Made by a program: the position numbers and the translations under genes. DNA of 64,000 nt from Margaritifera margaritifera (taxonomy: Eukaryota > Mollusca > Bivalvia > Unionida > Margaritiferidae): positions 5,480,501 to 5,544,500 of the forward strand of contig JAQPZY010001670.1 in assembly GCA_029931535.1 (NCBI GenBank), read 5' to 3'. The notes beneath the pieces are model-generated. The model saw only the letters and a program-made list of their open reading frames with translations. It was not told the DNA's origin and searched no databases. Below, in pieces: positions 12,801-24,800 of the stretch; position 1 is the stretch's first letter, and each line of letters begins with the position of its first letter.

Positions 12801-15800
12801 ACTGAATATAATGGTCCTCTTTTATTCCATTTAGGAACCTTTTCAGCAGACATGCTATCCAAGAACCTTTTGCATGAATGCTGTCATAAGAAGAGATTGA
12901 AATATAGAGTAAAACATGTTAAAACTTTTTATTTTTAATTTTCATTTCTTTTTTAATGACAACATGGAAAATGCCTTTGTGTGCCTTATTACTGAGAATG
13001 ACTCTTTTGTGTGCCTTATTACTGAGAAGGACTACTTTGTGTGCCTTATTACTGAGAAGGACTACTTTGTGTGCCTTATTACTGAGAAGGACTACTTTGT
13101 GTGCCTTATTACTGAGAAGGACTACTTTGTGCATGAATGAAGACAAATCAGATTGAACTGCTCTCATTCCTGAATTAAGAACTTTTTAAATGTTCCACTT
13201 ATTTCATAGATGTATCAAAAAGGCCTTAGTATACATTTGTCACTATTCTGTGTAACGTGGATAATGATCATTTCTTAATGTACAAAAAATTCTTTTTTGA
13301 CATAAAAATTTTTAAAAATTGATAAACTGGGATTTATTATTGTGTTTCACTTTGGTTCATATTTTAGATTCTGTGTTGTTTGTGCAATAAAAATAGGCTA
13401 TTGTATGAAAAGAAACTAAATGTCACATGCACTTCAAGATGGTTCAGTATGAGATTTTTAAATGCACAGATTGATTTTTCAGCAATCTCTAAACTTCTGA
13501 TGATGTGTGACTTGTTCTCCAGACGTAAGGGGGAGCTGTCACGTGAAGAGAGACATGACATTATCAAGTACACAAGGTCAAGGTCAGTAATCCACAATTG
13601 CGATTGTCTGGGATTTCTGATAGAAGCTCCTTAGTTTTCTTACCTTATGTAGCCATGTGCCAATTTGATGACTCGAATGTGGACCACAATCCAGTTAAAT
13701 GCACGTTGGGGATGAAGACTAACCCCAAATATCTAGCAAGAAACTGTAGCCCTTTTGTATGTTGTTTTTCCTTACAGTGTACTACATGTATGTATTTTTC
13801 CATGATTTTTAAAAAGATGATTCAAACTAATGGACAACAGAAAAGTAAGTAAATCATCTGCAAATATCTGTGCTTATAATTGAAAATAATTGTTTGGTTT
13901 GGTTTGGTGTTTCATGGCACAGCAATACAAGTAGGTTATTAGTAAAGTGCCTTTTTCAAGGACACAATTTAAGATAAGTTGAATAGTCTAATAGAAAATG
14001 GACAAGTATCCATGAAAAACTCTTCAATACATACTAAATTCAGTCTTGTGTGCTGCTAACTATCAGAGTTGATGGACATGGAAGCTAGTAGAACCCAACA
14101 ATAAACACATTTTATTTTATGCTAGGCCATGAATTACTGGATTTTCCAAAAGAAGTAAATTTTGTAATTCACTGGAGTGAATGACCAAAAATAATTCACT
14201 GGAGTGAATTACCAAAAATAGTTCACTGGGGTGAATATTTCATCTTGTGGAGTGAATTACCCAAAATACTGTTTAACTGTGTTGAGAGACATTGATAGCA
14301 TTATGACAAAGAAATGAGATCCACCTTTTCGACATTTGCTTGGTCTAGTGGTAAGTATGACCATCTGTGATGCAGGAGATCCAGGTTCAAATCCAACAAT
14401 ATGCTTATTTTGTTTTCTTCAATTTTTGATTTTGTTTATGTGCTTTTTTACCTTGAATTCAGAAGGAGAACTATGTTACTACTGATATATTCTGTGCGAA
14501 TATACACAAAAGAGCAGAACGTAAATGGTAAACAGCTGTCATTGTCAAGCGGGATACCATAATAAATCTGCTAATTCAATATGTTCTACATGTTGCTAGC
14601 CAATATGTTTGAGCATAAAGTAAAAAGAAAATTTGCTTGTTGTGAGTGAATAATGGATATATTTCATCTTGTGGGTGAACAACTCAAGTATTTTCAAGCA
14701 TGACTTTGCCACTTGTGAAAATTCTGAGTTTTCACCCACTTGATAAAATATATCCATTATTCACTCGATATGACCAAATATCCTCTACTTATCATCTCTT
14801 CTTTTGTAGGATTCCATTCTTTTTGAGACAGTTGGAGAAGTTTCTGGACGTGTGTAAGATGCACACATCAGCAATGAGTGTTGATGAAAGACATGAGATT
14901 GCTACCTACCTTGTTCCAGAGGTAAACCCAGTCATATGATATACATTTTTGTTGATATAGAGGACAATGAACTTGCACATGAAAGGTTAATAATAACTGC
15001 AGTAAAATTACTTGATATACATGATTTTAGCAGTTCGTATTATAAGAGACACCTTTTTATTTTAGTAAAAAGTAGCTATTTGTCATTAGTGAATTCATAA
15101 ATTGTGGAAGTTTTCTTTTTAAGATTGGAGAAAATTTGAATTATCTAAAAATAAGTTTTGATCTCATTATCAAAGAATGCAATTTTCTGTAAATGTGTTA
15201 GTGTATTCCAGCATGTCAGACTTATGAACTGAAAGTAAAACTGTTTAAGGCCAAGTTGTAGTACAAGTAATAAATGGCTATTCCAGATTGAGAGTTCCAT
15301 GGACATGGTGTCCAAGTTTGTGTCTGACAGCAAAGCTGCCTTGGAGCAGATTATTAACACATCAGAGAAAGAAAAGCCAGCAGACAACAAACATGACAAG
15401 AGCAAGAAAGGGTCAGGGCACATCAGCAACATTTTGGGAAAAACACTAAAGAATGTGAGTACTAGTATGTACAACAGTGTTCTTGGTAGTTACACTACTA
15501 CCATAGAGCTGTTCCAGAATGGGATGGGAGTGTTGTTGAAATTGTTGTAAATGTTTTATATTGACCAGTCCAGTTTAATAACTAGATGTGTTTTATATTG
15601 ACCAGTCCAGTTTAATACTAGATGTATTTTATATTGACCAGTCCAGTTTAATACTAGAAGTGTTTTATATTGACCAGTCCAGTTTAATACTAGATAGTGT
15701 TTTAGTGAAATGCTTGGTCACCATATACTGCTAATTTTTACCTTGCCTCTATGAAGTAGAGGGGAATTGTTGTACTACTCACAGCTCTGGTGTCATCGAC

Positions 15801-18800
15801 CACACATACAAAACATACATCTTTACAACCTCATTGCATCTCAAACATTTTTTCTTCCTTTATCCTAAGCAAGAGTCTGGATTGGGTTTCATAGCACATT
15901 CCCCAGGGGAGGGAGCTATGAGAATTAACTTTGTTCATTTGCACATTCTTGGTTAAGTTTATTTGTTTATTCTTGTGTAAGTTTGTGCATTTAGTGCAGG
16001 TTTTCTGCACCCAGTATACATACTGCTTGAAGCTTTGTTCATGCTAGAATGATCAAACTGGATGATTGTATGCACTAATGTTAGTACCATAGCCTTACAA
16101 TAAAAGGTCACTGTGACTTACATTTCACAAGCATGGATTGACATTTTGCATTTAACTCATGATCACAGTTTTTTTTTTACATAGTATATATACTGTTATA
16201 CCTGGATTCATGAAATTTCATGAGATTGATCTTGAAGAATACAACCCTCCCCCCCTTTTGAAAAAGTAGGTCACTGTGTCCCATATTTCACACTTCATTG
16301 ACTTGGATTAAATTTTATGTTTTAACTGTTGAAGCTGGAATCATTAAACGATAGCTTGCAGTTTATTCTAAATCATACCCCAATACAAATCTCAGAAAAT
16401 AATTACCTTTCACAATTACAGTCTACCTCAGAATTATTTCATTCCTTCATAACTTACAAATTTCAAACCATACCTTGCTCTGTCCATGCATACTTGTGCA
16501 GTTTGGACAAATATTGTCAATGGTGAGTGCACTGTTATTTTGGAGAGAAGATACAATCTAATGTACATGATAAGGTGCAGGGGTATGATGTGGACTATTG
16601 TGCAGATAAATAAAAAAAATATATATATATACATATACATACTGTATATAACATGCCAGATGCAAGGTACCTATTGCTACAGTGGCTACAATTACAGTAA
16701 AAATGGAGATGAAATCATGGTGACAAAATTCTCTGAATCATACAGATGTCCTGTAAGTAGAGTATAGATTGTTTATCCTTTTTTATATCCCTCTAGAGGT
16801 GGGGCATATGTAGTAGTCCTTGTAACCATCCATCCAGCACAATCTCATTGGTGCAACTGGCCTTGCAGTTTTTTGATGGATTGCCATGAAAGTGATGGAT
16901 TTTTTTTACGGATTGTCATGATGCGCTTATTGATAACTCGCTTTCCTTCCACAATTTATGTTAGAGTTATTGCCCTTTTTGTTTTTTTAGCATGAGACAA
17001 TCTTGTTAGTGCAGCTACTGCTGCAGTTTTTAGCTCTACTATTTTGCATGAATTTGTATCTTTCAGACCTTCTAATGTCTGAAGGTGTGGGCACAGGAAG
17101 GCCCAGTGGGACACTCACCCCTCCTGCTTAGCATGCACAGGGTGTGCACGCATGGATGGCTGCCCAGTTTGTTGTCTTTGGTCTGAACAGGTGCGGGACT
17201 TCACAGAAAATCACTGCACATAACAGGGGGAGGAAGAAGGGCCCCTCTTCCTTGTCATCTTCAATGGATGACCCCATCCATTCCCAGGAGGAGTCTGAAT
17301 CCCTTCCTATGTTGGGGAAGACTACTGCCCAGTCACCAGGCACCAGTCACTGAGCACTGGTCACCGGGTGCCAGTCACCTGACTTTGAACACAGGTCACA
17401 GGTTACTGGGTTTCAGTTATTTGTCTGGGAACAGGGATCAGGTAGACAGCCTCCCTGTTTCTATGTTACAGTTTAATCTCAATGGGGATAGGGAGTTGGG
17501 TTGTACTTGCCCAAATAGGGGACGGGGATTGGATTGGCATTTTCCCACCCTTTTAATGTCCCTTCCTTGCTTTCAGCATAGGGCAGACATGACAGGCTGT
17601 GGACTTGCTCTATTGCCTCCGGCCAGGGCCAAGAACAAGGGGAGCTGCCACTCACCCCTTAGATGATCTCTAAGCGATCAATGATCCCACTCGCTTAGGA
17701 GGTCCACTAGTTGGGTTAGTCCCATCACCTCCCATGAGCGGCTTTGGGATAAGGACAACCCCATTTTGATGTCTCCCTCTCCAGAGAGAGATACTGGGAT
17801 GGACATTCCTGTCTCGCCTTGTGAGCAGGCTCAACCGATGATGTCATCTCCATCATGGTGGACTCAAATGAGTTTTCAGAGGAACTGGTGGTGATGGTCC
17901 CTCCACCTTCAGTGGGATTCCTGTCTCCTTCGCAGCTGTCAGGTCAGGTGTTGGAGGAGGATGAGGACAAGAAGATTCTCTCCAGTCTGGAGAGGATCTC
18001 TAGGATAGCATCTTGTCCAGACTTTTTGTTGCTCCTGCATTCAGCTGTGGTCTGGGAGCTTACACAGAAGTTGCCAGGCAGCAGAAGGGGTGGTCTGTCC
18101 CCTCTTCTACAATTGGGCCACTGGTTTCTTCCTCCAGCTATCGGATCCATTCATGGGCCTGATCCCTTAAGCTTCTCCACCCCTCTTGGACTCTGGGGCA
18201 TCACAAATTAGGATATAAGCTAGTGGCATAGACTTGCCTTCCAGTTAAAACCTTGTTAAGGTCTTGGATCCTAAAACCTGTACTCTCATGATGATCATTT
18301 CACTTGCTGATCTCTTTTTGGTGGCTTCCTTCAGTCTCTTGAAAAAGGAATCATTATCTCCAGCAGTGTTTCAGCATTTGCTGGAGGCTGTAGCAAAGAT
18401 GTTGCATCATGCACTCTCCAAGTTGAAGGCACTATCTGTGGAACTTTTTCACCTCCACAGGGATGGCACCTTAGAGATGTAAAAGGTCTTGCTGGACCAC
18501 AGCAAGAACCTTTTAGGGTCTGCATCTATTGAGGTGGAGATGCTCTTCAGAAGCCTTATCCCCTCCATGGCATCACAGGATTTGAGGGACCAACAACACA
18601 GATTTCTGGCACCTGGTCCAGGCCCTTTGAAACAGGTCAAGAAGTGCTCTCACCCTGGCCACCCTATATGACCTTCTAAGTTCTTCAAGCAGGTGCAACC
18701 TCAACAGTTACACAAGCAGCCTCAGTTCAGAGCTCCCTCTCACCCCCATTCACTGGATGAGGCATTTGGAGAGGCCAAGGGAGAAAGTCTTTGGACTCCT

Positions 18801-21800
18801 CTTCCTTACCCAAGGAGGCGAGGGGGGCAGTCATTGGGAGTAGTGCCTTCTCCTGCAGTGTCTTCCTCTTCCCTGCATCCTGGTAGGAGCTTATCTAGCC
18901 CTTTATTCAGGGGCCTAGTCAGGCTATCTGAGGTAAACAGAGAACATCTGTGGTGCCCATCCACAGCTCTTTCTGCCTTTTACGTTTTAAGGCAGAAAAC
19001 CAAGACATAACCCCATAAGTGTTGTCCTCATGGCTCAGTTGGGTTATTAGATTGGTATACTCTGAGCTCTCTCAGGATCAGGTATGCCTCATTAAGATCT
19101 CTGCTCACAAAATACAGGTGATTTTGATGAAATGTGCCTTCAGATGTAATGTTTCCATTCATGAAATAGTGGAGTCATTTGGCTGGCATGCCCAGTCTAC
19201 TTTCTCCAGCTTCTATTTATGGGATATGGCCTTGCAAAGGAGAGAGTTGAATCTCATAGGGCCACTGGAAGTTGCCAGACAGTTACCATGACCTGTTAAT
19301 GACAGCACAACCTCAGTTCTGGGTGTGACCTTATAGTTTTTGCTGGATTCGCCTGGGAACTTTTGTAAGTAAAGTAATATCCAGGTGCAGGACCCCACTG
19401 GTGTCACCTTGCACATTTATGAGCACATATTCTTTGGTTGTGCTGCCTTCATGTTAGAAGTTTATCCTTTCAGGAGAGCAGTCAGCTTGCTTCATGAGGG
19501 TGATGTGGATAGTGGTTGGATACTCATGTATTTTCTCCTCTTACCTGTTCTCCTTATGTTAATGTGATTGGATAATGTATTTGATCGACACAGAAAATTG
19601 TTTAGTAAATTACGTTTCTCTGAGAATACTTATCCGATCACATTACTTTCAATCCCTCCCACCCTCCCCCTCAAATGCAAACATTCTGTTGTTGGTTTTG
19701 CTCAAACTTAAACTGGTAAATATCTGGAATAAGGGTAACCACCTAGCAGTGGCAAGGGAATGTAATCTGTAAGAGTTGCTTCATTCATCTATATGATATA
19801 TAGATGGAAAGATCATTTTCATTTTTCAGGGTGTAGTGGCAGGCTGGATTATTTGCCTAATGTTAAAGTGATTGGGTAAGTATTCTTGGAAAGAAGATAA
19901 TTTACTAAAAAATTTCCTTTTTACTTCCAACAAAATTGTATTTCCATTAAAAAATATAAGTTAATCACAAATCAAAATGTTAAAAGCAAACTCTTGATTA
20001 ATGATGCAAATCAGTAGAAAGTCCAGAATGGATTATATCCAGTTTTGCATGATCTAGTGACCAGTCGTCTTCTGTGCCTGAAATGTCAGCAGTAGAGGTT
20101 GATTTTTATAAGAGTGTTGTTTCAGCTTAAGATTTCGCTGCTAGAAAAGGAAGAACAACATTGAAAATTGAAAGAAGTTGTGAGAAAAATGTATTGTGCA
20201 ACAATAACGTACAGTTTTCTGATGTAGAATTTGTACTAACATTGAAATTAGTTGAAACATTAACTGGGACAAACACATACAATTCTCCCAAACACCTTCT
20301 TTAGAACAGAATTTTGATGAGAATGAGGAATGAAACTCCAGTAAAATATAAATCCAGGCAGAAATCCCTAAAGGGAATTATTTGTTATAAAGGGCCTTAT
20401 TGTTTACTTCATTCAAAGGGATGACAAGATAAGAGATACTTTTGGATGGTTTATATTGTTTAGTTTATGTTTCAATCATCCTGTATCGATAGTTGGAGTC
20501 TGTATCATAATAAACTATCACCATAGTAAATATTGTGAGTCATGCTATGTACACACTGTCCTGTCTAGAATCATGAAACTTATGGAGGGGATGCATGCAT
20601 CTTGATGAGCACAACTTCTTCATTACAGAAGTAGGTCATTATGGTGTATATTTTATGCTTTACTGAGTAGGTCATTATAGTGTATATTTTATGCATTACT
20701 AACTTGGAATAAATTTTGAATTTGATATTCATTTCTCAGTCACTGTTCATGCTAGAATCATGAAATTATGATGATTTGCATCTCTATTAGTACCACACCC
20801 TTACAATAAAAAGCTCATCATGACCTACCATCATTGACCTAACTCCAGACATTAAAAGGTAAATACTTTTCTCTTTGTCTGGAAAATTCATGTACTAATG
20901 AAAATGATCAATTTTCCTGAATATTTTGTGTGGAAAATTAATGTCTGTACTGTCACAATTGTGTATCGATGCATCCAGCAAGTACAGTGCTGGTTGGAAG
21001 TGGTCTAGATGGGTAAACTAGCTTGCATTATATTCTTGCTTGCCAATAAAGAACACTTGCATGATAATGTTTCAGTGTTCTTTTACAGAAAAACATGTTC
21101 TGCCATGGCCCATTGGTGATAAGTCTCACTGGAAACTTGTTTACGTACATGATCCACTACTAATATCAATATTGTTTCATAACATAAAGATTGTCTTTGA
21201 CAACAGAATGTGTCACCGAAATAATGTACATCTATTGATATTACCTTACCTCGGAAAATTTGAAGGAGAATCCATGTTTTCCTTCAGAAACTCTTGAAGC
21301 GATCTTGACAATAAAACCCCAAATATGGCGATCATTGACCTAAATATGTAATTGCCCCATATCACTTAGAATGGTTAAGAATTTATTTGCAGAATACCAT
21401 TATTATTTGTAATCCAGTTGTAGGTATGAAGACCAAACTGACTAAGTCTTAAATAGGTTATTAGGGGATAATATGCGATTGAATAAAACTTGTACTACAA
21501 GAACATGTGAAACTTGCATATTAGAGATGTGGGTCACTTTATCAGAAGTTAATGTGAACCCAGTTTAGTTTACTGTAAAAGGGAAAACAAAAATAATAAC
21601 CCACATACATGTTTAAACATTGTATCTCATCATTATGTAATTATTATATATATAAAATGCACTTAAGTGAGAACAGGATGTGACACATTCCAGTAGTAAA
21701 TATAAAAGAAGCCTGACATGTCGATTTTACAGTTATCAAAGTGATTCACTAATTAATGCTGCCAACTGTCTCAAGATGGAACATTGTTTATCCTTTATCA

Positions 21801-24800
21801 TAACCTTAAACACGCTTGCAGCTCACTTTGTGTAGAGAACTGCTTATTACAAGCTGTAGTGTGTCAGCAATTTTTATTGCTACCTATTGACAACACCCTC
21901 AGTTAATCCCTGTGATAATCAGGGTAATCATAGTGGTTTCAAGCCCAGATGGTTGACTACCGTATGCACTCGTGTATAAGCCAAGTCAAAATACAAACAA
22001 CATAGACCATGATCTGCCATCACATAATGCGCTGGCAGATCAGAGTCTATATTGTTTGTTCTACTGATTAGTTGGGGCCCCGGGTGTCCGAGTGGTCTAA
22101 GGCGCTTGGCTTTACCGATCACTGCCATCTCACCTCTGTCTGTGTGGGTTCGAGTCTCGGGCTTGGCCAATGTGGATATGTGAGAAAGCTTGCCAGTAGC
22201 TTCTTGTGGGTCGGTGGTTCTTCCCGGGGTTTGCCCGGATTCTTCCTCCACCAGATAAAACTGGCTGCCATGTATAGCCTATCATGTGCTGAAAAATGGC
22301 GTTAAACCCACAACAACAAGAACAACAACAACTGATTAGTCCTTACAAACGGCAAAGACCCAGATCAACCAGCGCATTATGCGATGACAGATCTGGGTCT
22401 ATGCAGTTTGCAATTGGTATAGGCGTATACGCAAGTATAGACAGTACTCAATTATGACTTTTTGAGTACAGGTAAAACTTTCCTTAGTTTATGTTCCAAC
22501 TTGAATGTTTTATTTTTTTGTAAGATTTTAAAAAGAATTGCTCAATGTCCAGAAATTGTTTGTATTGTGTAAACTTATTGCAAATGTTGAAAATATGGTG
22601 TCTGGAAGATTGGAGGGTCTGGTTATTTTGGTTAATTATGGTATATTTCAGCTTTTACTTGCTTTTGTTAAGTTTTTGCAGTTAGCTCATGATCACATAC
22701 ATTTTTGCATGCTATATGGATACTATTCTTTCTTGAATCTTGAAACTTGGTGCGGAGATGCATCTTGATAAATACTACACCCTGTGGCCAAAATAGGTCA
22801 CTGTGACTTATATTTTATTCTTTAGTGACTTTATTGAATATTTGTGGTTAATATTCATTAATCAGCGGTGATTTTTTTTCCGTTTTAAAGTGGAATTCTG
22901 CTTTTTGCCTAGCATGATTCAGATTTTCCTCGATATGGTCCATTTTTTTTCTAATATCTCCTATCCTGGTTTTAAACAACGGTCTGTCCAGCCCCATTCC
23001 ACAATAATTTAACTATATAAAGACAATCCTTGTGATGGTATTTGTCTGAACTGCAGTTTTAGATAAAGGTTGGCTGCTGCAGTATTGGTTAATCAATCAT
23101 ATGATTCTGCGCTACTTTCTGTCTGATTTTTGTATTTTTTCCCAACTTTTTCCCTACTTTTAAGAATTAAATAGCCTTCGTTTGTGCTTGAAAGTCTGTA
23201 TGTATGTATGTATGTATGTATGTATGTATGTATGTATGTATGTATGTTTGTATGTATGTATGTATGTATGTATGTATGTATGTATGTATGTATGTATGTA
23301 TGTATGTATGTATGTACGTATGTATGTATATGGTGTGATGGTTGGCTATATAGTGTTGATTAAAAGTTAAAGTTTAAAAATGTAAACATAAAAAATTGCC
23401 AAAAATCTTCATTTAGAAAAGGTGCCAACATTTTGTTGTCAAGATCACTTTAGTGTGAATTTATTTTCTGCATGATAGTTAATGTTTACAGTGGCTGCTG
23501 AAGACAACTAAAGGCTTTGAAGTGGCAAGTTATGTAATCATTGAGTATGTTATTTGAGGCTAATTAGAACTGCTGACCTTTCCCTAGATAAGGTCTTATA
23601 AATTACCTCTTTTGTGATGTTAGGTATGTCAAACCAAGCTCCACTTAGTCATGAAACAGGGCAGTGTACATGAGACCAAGCTCCATTCAGTGAGGACAAG
23701 GTTTCATGAAACAGGGCAGGGTAGATCAAACCAAGCTCCATTTAGTGAGGATAACGTTTCATGAAACAGGGCATGGTACATCAAACCAAGCTCCATTCAG
23801 TGACGATAAGGTTTCATGAGACTGTGCAGGGTACATCAAACCGAGCTTCATTTAGTGAGGATAAGGTTTCATGAAACAGGGCATGGTACATCAAACCAAG
23901 CTCCATTCAGTGAGGATAAGATTTCATGAAACAGGGCATGGTACATCAAAGCAAGCTCCATTCAGTGACGATAAGGTTTCATGAGACTGTGCAGGGTACA
24001 TCAAACCGAGCTCCATTTAGTGAGGATAAGGTTTCATGAAACAGGGCATGGTACATCAAACCAAGCTCCATTCAGTGAGGATATGGTTTAGTGAAATGTG
24101 GCAGGGTATGTCAAACCAAGCTCCATTCATTTAGGATAAAGGTTTCATGAAACAGGGTAAGGTACATCAAACCAAACTTTTGAGTTTTTTTAAACGTGGC
24201 AGTGTTTTATACTAGCCCTACTAATTGGCCTATTAGTTTTGTAACAAAAGCTATCAGTTGAAGAAACTCTGTTGACTTTGACAAATGTACAATAATGGAG
24301 GCTGAGATAATGTATTAACCTCAAATCTTTGTAACTTCAATTACAGTAAACAGACACTTACCTTTGGTTTTAAATTCAATTTTGTCACTGAATTAAACAA
24401 ATTAAAAGTTAAAAAACTACCGTATATACTCGCGTATAAGCTCGGTCCAAAATGCAAACAACATAGACCCTGATCTGCCATCACGCAATGCGCTGGCAGA
24501 TCAGGGTCTATGTTGTTTGTTCTACAAACTGCATAGACCCAGATCTGCCAGCACATTATGCGGTTTGCAGTTGGTATCAGCTTAAATTGGGTCCTGACTA
24601 AACACTTTTCAGCATAAAAAATGAATGAAATTCTGACAAAAGAACATGTATGATTCTACTTTTTCTTATACATTTGTCTTTCTAGGCTTTACACCTGAGA
24701 GAGCTGAAAAAACTGAAGAGGTTACATGACAGAGCTTCAAATTTTTTCTTCCATTTTGTACAGAAAAAGTAAGTTTGTTCTCACTTGTAAGACATGGTTG

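Larger units (their letters stand above)
20870..22660 (+). repeat. Right arm of the large inverted homologous pair
   Basis: Plus-strand sequence that matches the minus strand of 190-3400 in order, with the same gaps described there. It is interrupted at 21960-22444 by foldback copy M2. Together the two arms flank exons 1-4 in opposite orientation. Confidence 0.7.

Noticed and set aside
12916..13167. Overlapping open frames on both strands, 66-82 residues
   Set aside because: They are translations of a 30-bp minisatellite whose period is a multiple of three. No conserved protein signature.
13523..13582. Shorter version of exon 2 starting at ttctccag
   Set aside because: It needs two bases from the previous exon, while exon 1 supplies one. 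The acceptor at 13482 fits.
14338..14400. Functional tRNA gene
   Set aside because: The A and B boxes are good, but the acceptor stem does not pair and the anticodon arm has drifted.
23182..23370. Open frame of repeated Met-Tyr-Val-Cys
   Set aside because: It is a (GTAT)n microsatellite.
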